Shown here in pieces: positions 9,401 through 21,945 of a stretch of 64,000 bases of DNA. The position numbers and the translations under genes are program-made. Source of the stretch: Allacma fusca (lineage: Eukaryota; Arthropoda; Collembola; Symphypleona; Sminthuridae); contig OX359250.1 of the NCBI GenBank assembly GCA_947179485.1, forward strand, positions 20,938,539-21,002,538. The letters are read 5' to 3'. The notes below the pieces were generated by a model that saw only the letters and a list, made by a program, of their open reading frames with translations, did no database searches and was not told where the DNA came from. Numbering within the stretch: the stretch's first letter is position 1; every line of letters starts with the position of its first letter.

Positions 9401-12400
9401 TTGTAAATTGTAGTTTTGAGACAATCCATACACAGAGACCACATGAGGTGATGAGAATCGTGTACAAAGGTGTGCGTCTATCCTATTGTATTAAACAGAC
9501 TGTGTACAAGGGATTAGAAATTCAATATTATTTCCATTATTTAATTATTATTGAACCAGGGCGACAAAAACTCGAGCATGTGCAATTCCTATAAAAATTG
9601 TTCAATCAATTTGAAATTTATTCCCTATAAATTTTTCATGCCGACACAAAATACTACGGGTAAATATTCAGGTAACAATTGGGTAGGTGAAGTTGTGAGG
9701 ACAAGTTTGAGTGTGATGAAAGCAGTTGTGCAGAGAAATCAAGGTGGGTTGTTGTCGGAGTTGAAATGTTTACTTTCAGTTGTTTTGTGCCCGGTTGTTG
9801 GTAGACTTTTGCGTGCTTAGGGTGAGAGAGGCCTCCCTAATTGAAATGGTTGAGGTATGAAAATAAGGGAAGATATTTGCTACGGCTGTTGTTACTTTTC
9901 TTGTTCTCCTCAGTCACCAAATGAAGTCCTGGGATGACTGTGGGGCTATGTTGAAGAAAAAAAAAGAAAGAAATCTCCAAGTTGGATTGCATTTGCATCG
10001 TTATGTAAGGAAGGGGAACTTGATGGAGCGATTGAACTGATGTTGCTTTTGATGTTTTACCTTTTAGTCATTTCTGCAAGCCTTTTATACCGGATATCGT
10101 GAACATTCAAGTGTTCCAAGGTGAAGTACTCCATAGTAGGGATTACCGTTCTCCAGAAATCTTTGCAAACAAACGAGTTGTCGTTCTCGGATGCGGCCCT
10201 TCTGGTGTAGACATTTCCTTGGAAATTGCCCAAGTTGCCACCGAGGTTTGCAAATTATTATCCTCCACCATAGTTTCTTTCTACTTGTCTCCGCTTTGGG
10301 GCCAAAATGCTTTTTAGTTGCTCGTCGTCTCTGCCAAAATGTCTTTATTTATCTGGGTTACCTACGGTTATAAACTTTTATATTTTCCCGATTTTGTTAC
10401 TCTCATTGCAACCCTCGGAATATGAAGCACTCAGACCACTCTTTCTCCCAACTTTTCTTCTTCTGTACAGTCACCGTTCCCCTTGTACAACTCCCTTTCG
10501 AGTACTACCATAATTCATTTACACAAAAAACTATATCATGGAAATGTTGAGCGTGCCTATCAATACGTGTAGGGAGCCCAAAGTCGGGCTGAAAATGGAG
10601 CCCTACTTTTCAGTTTATTTTCCTGTGACGTCCAGATTGCATAAATACAATACACCATATTAGAAATTAATATCAATATCCTTCCCTTGCATGGTAAGGT
10701 AATATCTCTGTAGCAAATCTCATTCATTCCTGGTTTTAAATAACCCAAGAACTTTTTTTTTTGTATCTATTTCTATATCCATAACTCAGTCAAGTGTCTA
10801 CATTTCATAGATTTATATGTGTATGTACATATAATTGTAACTAATTCTTGTGAACGTATAACTAAGTAGTTCAAGGTAACTTGTTTAAATAGCTACCCAA
10901 AAAAATAATGGAATCTCTTTTTCAGAAGATGCTTTGGAATGTTGATAAAAAAAGATTATATGCAAGAGTAAAAATTATTTTCAGATAGATACAGTAAAAA
11001 AAAGGTTCAGCTTAAAGAGGGCAGTGTAAATTTAGAAATAGGTAGTTTCGAAAATTTCTTTGATTCTTTTGATGGATTGAAAAGGACGATATTTCTGGAT
11101 GACATTTTTTGACTTGGAATTAGAATAGGAATAGGAAATTCCATTTTGTTTCCTCATGCTCAATGCTCAATGGCGAAGGTCATTCCAATCCCAGGATTTA
11201 TATTCTATATCCTTTCCTCCTCCTATGCGACCGGATCCGTTCATCTACTATCTATTTTTGAGAACGCACTTAAGATTACAAGAGCTGGTGCATTTGTATG
11301 TGTCTGTGGATGTCCTGGAATAGTATGTATCTGTATCTGGAATTGTATGGTAGCTCCAGGGACTGATTCTGAAGTCCTCCCTCCATCTCTGTGGCTGAAG
11401 CACTTGCCTCCATTGAGAAAGTAGTTTTGTAGTTAATGCAATCACTGTAATTAATCAAGCCAGTGGATAAAGTTGTTCATTAAAGTATTGCAGCATTAGA
11501 GATTGACTCAACTCCCCCGGATAGTGTTTTTGGAAGATAAATGATACTTAAAAAAACACTTATGTCTTTAATTTGGCTGGAAGCACACCACACAGCCCCG
11601 ACGCTTACTCTCTGCTCGAGTGGTAAATGGGCTGGCATTACTGTCTCAGAGGAGGAAATGTGATGAAATTAATTTGGATTGTGAATTGGACAAATGCAGG
11701 TGATTATAAGTTTCCGGAATCCGCCTCTTGAAAGTTCCTTCCCCGCCAATGTTCGGCAGGCATTTTCAATAAAATCTGGGAAAAGTAATGGATTTATATT
11801 TGAAGATAATCAAGAATGTGATTGTGATGTGCTGCTACTTTGTACGGGTAAGTGGGATGAAATTCCAATTTCAACTCCAATCAATGTATGTATATTTCGA
11901 TGTGGGTGGGGGCTGAAGGCCTCTCTGAATGCTATAATTACATACATTATATCACATGCGGGTGTGTGTGTACATAATACCTTACGGGAATGTTCCCATC
12001 CTTCAGAGACTTATTACGTCTGAAATGTTACACACAGGGAAAAGACTGAGAGACTAAAAAAAAATGATTGGATGTGTCGTGTCGCTTGGTTTAATTTAAA
12101 GTTTCATTTGCATGAAATGAATGAAATCATCTCATGGCGATAAATTTATATGGAATTTAATTGATTACGATCGTGTTAGGTTACAAGTACGACTTTCCGT
12201 TCTTGGACCAACAGTGTGGAGTCATCGTGGAGAAGGGGAAACAAGTCACTCCTCTCTACAAACACATGATTCATACCAAATATCCAACTCTTTGTTTCGT
12301 GGGAATACCATTCCACGTTCTTCCATTTTATTTGTTCGAGGTCCAAGTAAGTATCTCACACGTATCTCTATCTCGGCTTCTGGAAGCATATCTGTCTTTA

Positions 12401-13648
12401 TTTCTTACCCATTATGCACTCTCCATGTTATGGGCTGAGCATTAAATCAAGTATGTACACACACACATGGAGTAGGCTCAAATCATTCTTCCTGATATGT
12501 CCTGTGAGCAGTGATACTCAGTGTTTCTTACTGTTGTTACGACACTACACAATTGTGTACGTGCCACACATGATGTAATTTTACCATATGTTATTTATGT
12601 GCATATCATTTGCTATATCCTATATCATGCATGTGTGTACTTACCATAATGTACTGTACGAGTATGTGCTAGCAGGGCTAAACGTACATGTGCTAACGAA
12701 TGTTGTCTGTGTACTATATGTGTAGGGTGTGTGTGTGTATGTGTGTGTCTGTGTGTGTAATATGTACATGTGTAATTACATATAAATATTCGCATGTATA
12801 GACACACTAAAACTTGAGAAGAAGAATTTTAGCATATGCTGGTTCGCGGATATGCTGGTTCAGGACTAAAAGTTGGGATGCCCTCACGTATTAACCGTAG
12901 ATGTTGGTAGTTGGTACTTATGGAGTGTGTGTGTATTATTGTATATGAGGAGAGGGAGCGATTAGTGTGTGCGATTCGGAGAGGAAAGGACTAGTTAAGG
13001 ACTATTTTCCTTTTCCCACACAGACACAGACACAGGCACACAAACACACACACACACACACACGACATTTTGTTTTAGCCTGTCGTTGATTCGGTTAAGG
13101 GTGGACGGGAGCTGACATTGCATGGGAAAGAATGGCGCAAGTTTATGCTATAGATATTACGTGAAACCATGGTACTTTACATGGCTGCTGTGTAGATATG
13201 TGCGTTTGTGCGCAGCTAGTCCATTAGCTAATAGCATTTAGGAATTACGGACGAAGGGTACAAGGAATTGGAATGGACTGAGTCTCAGTTGACTTTTTTA
13301 ATATGGGGCTTTTAGGTGCGTTACTTCGTGAAATATTTAGAGGGAAATTTGCGACTTCCCACCGAGAGCCAAATGAATACGGACTTGCTCGAGGATCGCA
13401 ACTTAAGACAAAGAATGGGACTTCCTCTTAGTCAAAGTCATCATCTAGGCCCTATGCAATGGGAGTACTATCACTTCCTCGCCCAACATGCTGGTTTCCC
13501 TCTCGAATTAAAACCAGTGGTCAGGAAGATCTATGAGGAGGCTGGAGACCGAAGACGTCTATTCGCTTCCTTCTACAAGAATGATATGGTCCGTATCCTG
13601 GATGATGAGAACTACATCTATGACTCTTCTTCTGGTTCGGTCAACTAA
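6405..13648 (+). CDS. Flavin-containing monooxygenase, complete seven-exon gene
   Basis: Seven exons join with matching phases: 6405-6598, 8555-8693, 9233-9381, 10068-10245, 11700-11847, 12180-12346 and 13316-13648 (TAA). All six introns are GT-AG and the total is 435 codons. The ATG is the first after an in-frame TGA at 6375-6377. Residues 7-12 (GGGAAG) are the FAD-binding GxGxxG. Exon 2 opens with the conserved TNLPKE. VMVCNGH spans exons 3-4. F177 to Y187 (FQGEVLHSRDY) is the FMO signature, 202-207 (GCGPSG) the NADPH-binding GxGxSG, and LLLCTGY ends near 271. Family knowledge: FMOs oxygenate N- or S-containing nucleophiles using NADPH and O2. The length and lack of a hydrophobic C-terminal anchor match insect-type FMOs, not the ~530-residue vertebrate forms. 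The substrate is unknown. Confidence 0.95.
6599..8554 (+). other. FMO intron 1, no coding content
   Basis: This 1,956-base intron runs from GTAAGT to CACTTCCAG. It is AT-rich and has no microsatellite. Open frames on both strands around 7.6-7.9 kb and 8.1-8.6 kb have no recognisable sequence, and those at the 3' end only overlap exon 2. I see no nested gene or element. Confidence 0.7.
10246..11699 (+). other. FMO intron 4, no coding content
   Basis: This 1,454-base intron begins with a weak donor, GAG|GTTTGC, and ends AAATGCAG. Phases on both sides fit, and the protein runs from QVATE into VIISFRN without missing FMO motifs. Short open frames inside it look like chance. The poor donor could allow some intron retention. 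Confidence 0.65.
12347..13315 (+). other. FMO intron 6 with the first TG/CA arrays
   Basis: This 969-base intron (GTAAGT to CTTTTAG) contains an interrupted TG array at 12727-12758 and a CA array at 13045-13063. They are the first dinucleotide microsatellites of the window and mark the start of the repeat-dense part. Confidence 0.85.
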
Positions 13649-14066
13649 ATAATTCAACGCATTACGCTATCCTATTTTACTCCCCAACTTTATTTAAACT
13701 CGCCTTTACCTTTCCCACACCTTCAGCCTTCCCCCGTCACTTCAATTTGTCTCTGTCTCCTTACCCACCTTCATTTCCTTCCGTAATTGCCCGTTCCTTC
13801 GGTCCCTAGTCAACTTCCATTACAACTAATTAATGGGGCTATACTGAGTCAGTCAACCAGGAATTGTATACTCAGCCATGGAAAAATTAAGTGCACTCAA
13901 AGCAACTCTATTTAATGGTCAATTTCCCCAAGAAACATTTGAACTCTTTATTCAAAGCAGCAGACACAAAATTTCCCATTGGAATTAGTATTCTTTTGTT
14001 CATTCTCACTTCAAAGTTCAAGCTACAGTATAGGAGAAAATCCTGCCAAAGAAATCAACAATAAAT
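13649..14066 (+). other. Probable FMO 3' UTR
   Basis: The stretch from the FMO stop to the first AATAAA has no coding content. It begins pyrimidine-rich and becomes AT-rich. A 3' UTR of about 410 bases is ordinary, but the real end cannot be read from sequence. Confidence 0.5.
14060..14065 (+). terminator. Candidate FMO polyadenylation signal AATAAA
   Basis: This is the first AATAAA after the FMO stop. Two more follow near 14096 and 14223, so alternative ends are possible. Confidence 0.45.
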
Positions 14067-14611
14067 TTACAGCGTAAATTATTTACAAAATTAATGCACA
14101 AAATAAATTTACAAATAATTACATACATGTTACAAGATCATGAGCCTTCAGGATGACACATCAGCACAAATAACAATTATTATGACATCGTTACCTTAAA
14201 TAATGAGTTTCAATGTAAAGGAATAAAGATGTCAAGTTTAGTGTAAAGTTGGTGAAAAATAATAAAAAAATCCTGTGGTTACAGATATCCTGCAATGGGA
14301 AAACGAATTTATTAGTATTGTTGTTGTCACAGCTATTTCACCCATAATGACACCCCTTGTGTTGATCAAGTTAAGGGCATGATTAGAATATGATTAACCC
14401 GGCGACAAGCATGAAAACACGGTGATAAAAAGCACAGCTGGAGTAGGTAGTAATTTAATGAGTATAAATTAGGAAAAACTTGTCAGAGAGCAGGAAATTT
14501 AAAGAAAAGCCAGTATTTAATTACAGGACGGTGTGTGGGTCCCTGGGAAAGTATAGGAAGAATATCCAATGATTTATGAAGTTGCAATAATAGTTGAGCA
14601 TTTATCCCCAA

Positions 14612-14615
<4 letters not shown>

Positions 14616-14647
<32 letters not shown>
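14616..14647. repeat. (GA)16 microsatellite
   Basis: Uninterrupted GA for 32 bases. Confidence 0.97.
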
Positions 14648-14648
<1 letters not shown>

Positions 14649-15108
14649 GAGGAGCGTGAGGAGGATGAAGAGAATAAAATTATTAATGTGCAATCTGTGG
14701 TGTACTTAAGTGACAAAAGTCAGACCATGATGTGGCTAATGTTAAATGCTTCCATCTGTGCTGCATTAAACACAGGAAGGAGTGTAGGGAATGGCCTGCA
14801 GGATACCGCTCTTTTACTTCTCCACTAATATCTGACGGTGTCATCCCCTAAACAATGACGCTAATTGGCAAGAATTTATGTTGAGGCAGTGAAAAGGAGC
14901 GGGAGTGTCAGGCGGGTGTGAAATATATGGAAATTTTAATTACTCATAAAATATTGCTATAGTGGGGTTTCCAATGAAAAACCTTTTCCTCCTGAATTAA
15001 GACTTGGAAAAACGAGTAACTCCAATAGCATGAAATGAGAAGAGCCCAGGATTCCGTAACTAGACTCCTCTGCGTCGTATCTCTCTGTCTCTTCTCTCTT
15101 TCTCTATT

Positions 15109-15143
15109 TCTCTCTCTCTCTCTCTCTCTCACTCTCTCTCACT
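15109..15143. repeat. (CT)n microsatellite, interrupted
   Basis: CT repeat broken by one CA step near 15131; weaker CT-rich DNA extends back to about 15080. Confidence 0.93.
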
Positions 15144-15920
15144 CGGATGTGATTAAAAAAGGGGGAAGGATGAAGAAGCCTAGCGCTTCTGTCGGACCGA
15201 ACTGGCACCATTACTAAACCCGGAACGACTTTGAGTAGAATCCTCATCCCCTTAATATCCTCCCAAACTGAATACATACACAGCAAATAGAGCAAGCAAG
15301 CCCTTCCCATACCATCCGTTCCCAGCTATCATAATGAATTTTTCTCAATGTCCTCCTCTACATAGATACACTGTACTGTAGCCCTCAATATTACAAAAAT
15401 TGACATTGTTTTAAAAACTTTAACAGTTTCAAAGGAACTTAATATAGTTAGGATTTAGGAATTACATATTATATTTTTCGGCACGAAAAAATATTTCTCT
15501 ACACTTAGATACGTCAGAGAAATTTTGATTCTAAAGCTGGAGCCTCTTTGGCGTCATATTTAAAAAAACTATAGGTACTGGATATATGGGGAGATTTGGG
15601 TCTGGCGCAAGGAAGTTGTATTTGATTCGAATTAATAAAACTATGAGCGTATAGCTGGAAGACCGGTTCGTGGGGGAGAACCTGCCCGGTTCGGGTGAAG
15701 CTTGAGGAGAAGATAAAAGCGGAAAATTAGCAAAGCGGGGAGGATGTCGAAGTGCTAATCTATGTAAATGAACTAGGGGCTCTTTTTACGTGTGGGGATG
15801 TGTTATAGTACTTATACTTGACTCTGGTTCGCTCACTCGTTCCTCTCTGTTAGTATAACCAGCACCTTAGGTATTTTATTTCATCGTCTCGCTCCTTCCA
15901 GCCTGGCTCAGCTTCCCTCA

Positions 15921-15939
15921 CTCTCTCTCTCTCTCTCTT

Positions 15940-15991
<52 letters not shown>
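15921..15991. repeat. (CT)n microsatellite, 71 bp
   Basis: One of the longest CT arrays in the window, with a single interruption (TTTCG) around 15938-15942. Confidence 0.97.
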
Positions 15992-15994
<3 letters not shown>

Positions 15995-16299
15995 TTCAAG
16001 CGCGAGGTACACATTGCTCTTCCTGGCTCCTCTCTCTCTTTATTGTAAAAAATGGAGTGAGAGATACTTGGTGTGTGTAAGATTCCACTTCGATTATGAT
16101 TAGGTAGCTCGACAGCTATGAACAAACGAAGGTACTTTACCCACCTTTCCCACTCTACCATGAAAGCAGGGAGCGGAGGGACGGTGTTTGGAAAGGAAAA
16201 GCCGAGTTAAATTATTGTATTTACTCGTTATTCATACGCATGAAAATACTCCTCTTATATGCAAATATAATCCTTACGATAACACATGGCATGTACCTT

Positions 16300-16300
<1 letters not shown>

Positions 16301-16332
<32 letters not shown>
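16301..16332. repeat. (CA)16 microsatellite
   Basis: Uninterrupted CA for 32 bases. Confidence 0.97.
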
Positions 16333-16334
<2 letters not shown>

Positions 16335-17757
16335 GCCCGTGCACTCCTTTATGAATGATGGCCGCAAAAGGGAAACTACTATATAACAATCTCATTCTCT
16401 CTTCTCTCCTCTCTTTTTATTCAACATTGCTTTGTGCATTACCTCCGCTACCTTGCAATCCATTACATTTTATAAGATTTTTTTCCCTTCCTCACTCCAG
16501 CCTCATCCACAGACTCAATCCTACGGACTGAGACTTACTCATTCCTTCATTCTAGTATACATAGATACTAGGCAGGTCTATGTAGGACGGATTCGTATTA
16601 TTCTTATGCATGGGACCAGTGTCAAAGACAAGAGATAAATGTTACGGGCATGAGGACGACAGAAAGACATACAAACAAGCACACGCTCCCAGCTTTCAGA
16701 AACCACACTCTCATTGTTCCACCTTGCTCGATTATCATATCGCGTCTGGAGTGTAATCCTCTATATAGAATGTAAATCTTCTATTCTTTTTCCCACTAAT
16801 CTCCATCACTCGTGGACCATTTAGCCATGTTCTCGCACTTAATAATAAGCAGGTTCTCTCCTAACTTTTATCTCCAACTGCGCCCAACTATCCTCCTCCT
16901 CCTCTCTGGAACACAACCATATATTTATTTCATAACCTTTTATGCTACATGCTAAATCCACACTTTAATCTCTGCCTACAAAACTTCCCGTCGTATTAAC
17001 TTTTACCTGTCGTTCATACTTCCTTCCTTACTCGGTGTCCGTATACATCTCCGTTCCCTCTGCCTTACACCAAGTTAACAATAGCACTCACAATGGCATA
17101 CGTATACATACATACATACATACATGTAGCCAATAAACCACGTTATAAGGTCCCTGTGTAGGACTATGCTGTAAGAACTTTTTAGATACATTGTTTTTTG
17201 TTAGTAGATAACTAGATATTACAACTGGGGCTATGCAGGGGAAATCTACAGACTTGTCTCACATGGCAGTTTTGTACATTTGAAATTCGATACTTTTCCT
17301 CTTGTTTTTGTTTGGGCGAGATTAGAGGCTGGCCTCTTTCAACAAACTGCCTTGTTACAGCATCCTTTTGGTCATCCCAGGGTTTATAATCCGCAAGATA
17401 CCATCCCTGCCTTTTCATGCCTCTGGGCTTATTAATACCATCAAATTTGATCCATCAGAATTACATATACCCAGGTCGTTACTGTCTTTCAAAAGCTCAC
17501 ACACAGCAGAGAAAAATTCTAGCAAAGGATTAATCCCGCTAATCCTTCCCATCACATTTACATTTCAAACGCTTTTAATACTGCTGATAATTTGCTCAAA
17601 AACTGGTTTTAGTAGCCTCCAATTTTTGAGTATACACAGTTTGTGCATACGAGCATTTAAAAACTTGCATTCTTTGAATGGGAATACATTACTGGAGTTG
17701 GAATTAAAAAGTTTTGTATTATGGAGACAGCGTGGGCTTGGTCGTGGGTAGAAGAGC

Positions 17758-17759
<2 letters not shown>

Positions 17760-17791
<32 letters not shown>
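17760..17791. repeat. (GA)16 microsatellite
   Basis: Uninterrupted GA for 32 bases. Confidence 0.97.
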
Positions 17792-17795
<4 letters not shown>

Positions 17796-19410
17796 AGGGT
17801 ATGAAAAATATGGTTGCCGGAATTTATTTATTCTTTGAAGGGAAAGCTCATGAAGTTGTCATGGCCTTCAGTGCAAATAAGTCAATTTGCATGTAACGAA
17901 AGGGAAGGTCTGAATGATATTCTCATTACAAAGTCTAGAACAGAAAAGAATTCTCTTTTGGAATGAAAGAGGATATTTCCTTCGTCTGTGGGTGGTTCGT
18001 GTTTAGCATTTCTTATTAGCTAACGAACACGAGTCTGCCACTGTCTGGCTTGTCGGGTGTGTTAACAAAACTGATTATATTTCCAACCGGGCAAAACAAA
18101 GCATTTTCCACAATCAACATTTTTCCCAACAGTATACTTTTTATAATAATAATATTCCTTATATGAATTCCAAGCAGAGGCTCCACTTCAGAGCCGAGAG
18201 CTCCTGGAAGCACGATGCTAAATACTATGTGCTTCCATAGCCATATCTATATAGGGACATATGCATGTCCATGTATAAAGTCCCAGAATATTCCCTATAA
18301 AATTTAAACACACGGAGGAAATATATCTATAGTTCGCAATGGATAAAAAGGTTTAAAAAAAAGAAACGTATGGGAATAAATGCAGGCACGAGGAAATTAT
18401 TTGAAGGATATTGTCAGAGATTTTTCGGAGGAACCGTGTAGTTGGCACTATAGAGATAAATATGGCTGCGCCTTTCGCCCATAAAGCTAGACTATAGGAA
18501 ACAATCAAGGGAAGGAGAGAAAGAGACAAGAAACAATCGTGACTCATTCACTCCAGCCATTGTATCTTGCCATATGTTTCCCTCTGTCCTGATTCTGGCA
18601 TTTGAGTTTCTCGGGAAGGACAAAAAAAAGGAGACTTTCTTTTCATTTTCGTGCTCATTCTTGCAATGAGAACGTCACTATCATGACATTTTCATTCTCA
18701 ACCGCCGACAATCAACTCATTGCTCTTCAACCATCCCATTATCATCTGCTTTATACCACTTGCCTCTCCACAAATTTTTCCCATCAATATTTCCTCTCTT
18801 CCAATAACTCTCACTGGAGAAGGAAAATGATGAGAATTTTATATTATTATTAATACGATTAGCAACCCCATCTCAGTTTTTCTCCGAACCCTTTCCTTCC
18901 ACTTCATCTTCCCATTCCAATTATCAATTTCTTCTAATTCCTTTTCCCATTCTCCATCAGCTCTTTTCTGATTTTCGATTTCTCCATTTATATAGATAGA
19001 TATTCTACCTCACGTCGGATTCTAACTCAAATTTTTTATTATAATTCCAATTTTTTTTTTGCTGCTGCTGCTGCTCTAGCTCCATCATTTTCCTCTTCTT
19101 ATATAGTTCCATTTATTCCATCTCATAATTTTCCAATTTTGTCGATTATAATTTTCTTTCTTTAGTCCCATCTGCAGATTTAGAGGGAAAAATGTGATGG
19201 GAGTACTAAAAGCGTCTGCCATTTTCAATTATTTGTCCTCAAGTTTCTTTCCTAAAACTCGTCAAGTGACTCCAGTTCCAGCTGTGTAATTATTCCACGA
19301 GGATTTTAGTAATTCTGGAGAGAGAGATTGAGGGGAAAAAAATAAAATGTCATTAGTATTCAGGAAAAAGTTAATGCCGCGTGTAAGTACGAGGACTGTC
19401 GGAGAAAGAA

Positions 19411-19413
<3 letters not shown>

Positions 19414-19452
<39 letters not shown>
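19414..19452. repeat. (GA)n microsatellite, 39 bp
   Basis: Uninterrupted GA, with a second short GA run at 19591-19606. Confidence 0.97.
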
Positions 19453-19455
<3 letters not shown>

Positions 19456-19775
19456 AACAGGATTTTGACATTAAACTCTTGGCCCATTACTACTCCCGAA
19501 ATTCTCATCAACTTTTATGAGATACAGCACCGCTTAAAGGAGGCAGGAGCCCCATGTTGTAGACATTAAAAAAATAATAAGCGAGCGAATGAGAGAGAGA
19601 GAGAGAAAGAGCAAAAGGTGCTAATAAAAGGAACATTGCTGAACAGACACACTCGGCAATAGTGACGGAAGGCCGTTTCCTCACCCAAAAAAAAAAAAAC
19701 TTGAGAAGAGCTTCCCTATACTACCAGATATACATCTATATATGTACATATATAGATACATGCAGGCTCAAAAGA

Positions 19776-20100
19776 AAGAGCTGTACCTTAAGGGATGATT
19801 TTGAGACGGGGAATTCTCGCCATATTTAAAGATCCCCATGTGTGGTGTAATATTACACAGTGTCTGATGGTTTAATGAGACTTTGCATATGGGATGAACT
19901 TTAGCAAGGTTAATTTGAGAATGTGATGATAGGAGCCGTAATGAGACTTAGGATTAGAGCGGAGGTAATTTACATGTCGGATGGAGCGGATTTGACTTTT
20001 ATAATGAGTTTCATCTTAATCTCAACTTGATGAGCATTTTAATGGGATTTTTAAAACTAATTCCGTGAATTACCCGAGCCATTAGGAGGCCCACTGATAG
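19776..20100. promoter_or_regulatory. TAAT-rich non-repetitive block, possible enhancer
   Basis: About 320 bases without microsatellites or useful open frames, but with at least nine TAAT/ATTA cores, the core of most homeodomain binding sites. The complexity is higher than in the flanks. This is a suggestion from motif density only; no conservation can be seen from one genome. Confidence 0.2.
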
Positions 20101-20458
20101 TCTTCCTCCTATATAGATACATGTAGATACGTAATTATAATCTCACTCCCTCCATCACACGACGGACGCTCTCCCGCACCATGGACGCTGCTCCGCTCAT
20201 CTTACACTTGGCTAAGTTCTTTCACTCCAGTCCTACAGATATGTACATACATAGTGTGCATTAGGTATTAACTACATACTATTATAATGTCGGCTCCATA
20301 GGGCAGTTCCTGCTCTTTCTAGAAGGTAAGGACTATAAAAGTTAAGGTACCACGAGGGAACTGAGCTAAGCTCAAATCCTCTGTTTCTCGGCCTATTGAG
20401 AAACACACGGGACTACATACCGGAGGACAGTGAACAGTGAGTTATCATAATCAATGGG

Positions 20459-20522
20459 TAGTGTATGTGAGTGCATGTGTCTGTGTATATGTGTGTGTGT
20501 ATGTGTATGAGTGTGTGTGTAT
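20459..20522. repeat. Interrupted (TG)n array
   Basis: TG-rich DNA with GTGTAT and GTGAGT interruptions; the purest runs are 20491-20500 and 20511-20520. Confidence 0.9.
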
Positions 20523-20914
20523 GAGTCTGCAATTGAAGTAAAGGAGAGCCGAGTGGTAGTCCGATGTGGGAGATATATAAGAGTATGTATAAAGCCCGGG
20601 TTTTTAATCATGGCGTTCAAGATTTCCAGGCAGCAAATGAATGAATAGGGGCGAAAAAGTCGGGGAGTTTCTCCATCAGAAAATGGGATTGTTCTCCAGC
20701 GTACGCGCATGAAACTTTCACTTCGTTCCTCCCGAATCGATCCGACAATTTTTACTTTGACTACAAATGCTTTTTTTGCATGGCCGCGACCCGCATAATT
20801 AATAAGTACACACAAACGCACATCATTTTTTATTTTCTCAACTTTTTTTATCTCTCCCGAACTACTTCCCTTTTCTAATTCTTCTTTTTTTCTTCTAATT
20901 CCTCCTTTATACTC

Positions 20915-20916
<2 letters not shown>

Positions 20917-20966
<50 letters not shown>
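20917..20966. repeat. (CT)25 microsatellite
   Basis: Uninterrupted CT for 50 bases. Confidence 0.97.
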
Positions 20967-20972
<6 letters not shown>

Positions 20973-21913
20973 CAATAAACTGTTAACTTATGAGTGACTC
21001 TTCCGTGAACACAGTCTCGGGATCTTGATAACAGGATAACAATTCACTGTTTAAGTAATACTTTGTCACAAAATTACTTCCTCCAAAATGAACACGCGTC
21101 TCGGCCTTACTTTCCTTAACTTTAGCCTCCTTTTCCCATCCCACTCTTCAAATTTTAGAAGCCTCATGTCTTTCCCAACGTGAACTCACTGAACTCTGTA
21201 GGAACAAGTCTCATTTAGATTTCCAGGTAAGAATCTCTCGTTGCACTTTGGTACTCTCCCAAAAAATTAAATACTTCGGGAACCATCCTCACCTTACAGT
21301 TACATACCTCCCGTTAGTTTTAAATAATTATTTTTTTATTCACAAGTCCTCACTGATGCTACACACCTTTGTAACTACTAGTAGTACCATAACAGCACTA
21401 TTTCACCTTCCCTACGAGCCCTGACTCAGTTAATGCAAACAACCATTTGAGGAAGGAAGAAGAGGCACGGGAAGGGACAATATGAACACTGAGGTTGACC
21501 GTTGTGAACTAAAAGTTCGATTGAATATTGATGAGAATGGTAGTGATGGGTTGAATCCTCTTACAAATAAAATCCTACCCTTTAAATCCGATGGAAAATA
21601 TATTTCTTGGACAATAATAACTACCGCTCGTATATCCACAGGCATATATTCACATGTGTACTGTACTCTGCCCTATTTTTATGTATCTTTGTCAAAACTT
21701 CATGGTACTATTTAGGAAGCCCAGCCTGCACCGTGCTGGGTATGTTTTTTAGTTAATGTTACCACTCAGGCCTTATCTACATTATCGAGGTGAAGCGTCG
21801 TATGTATAAGTGGAAGGGAGTGAAGGAAAAACTAATCTGAATATTTACAATGAAAAAATGTCGGTTATACTAATTGTGAGGGCTAAAAAGTGAGGATTTC
21901 TATTTTAGGATTT

Positions 21914-21945
21914 GAGAGAGAGAGAGAAAGAGAGAGTGAGAGAGA
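21914..21945. repeat. (GA)n microsatellite, interrupted
   Basis: GA repeat broken by AAAG and GTGA steps. Confidence 0.92.

Larger units (their letters stand above)
14067..20916. other. Gene-free region with many microsatellites
   Basis: No gene is supported. GA or CT arrays lie at 14616, 15109, 15921, 17760, 19414 and 19591, and CA/TG arrays at 16301 and 20459. A CATA tetranucleotide run is at about 17108-17124 and a short GCT triplet run near 19062. Open frames that cross the arrays read Leu-Ser or Arg-Glu and are artefacts. A weak coding-like stretch lies on the minus strand at about 17212-17720. A TAAT-rich block at 19776-20100 may be regulatory. Confidence 0.6.
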
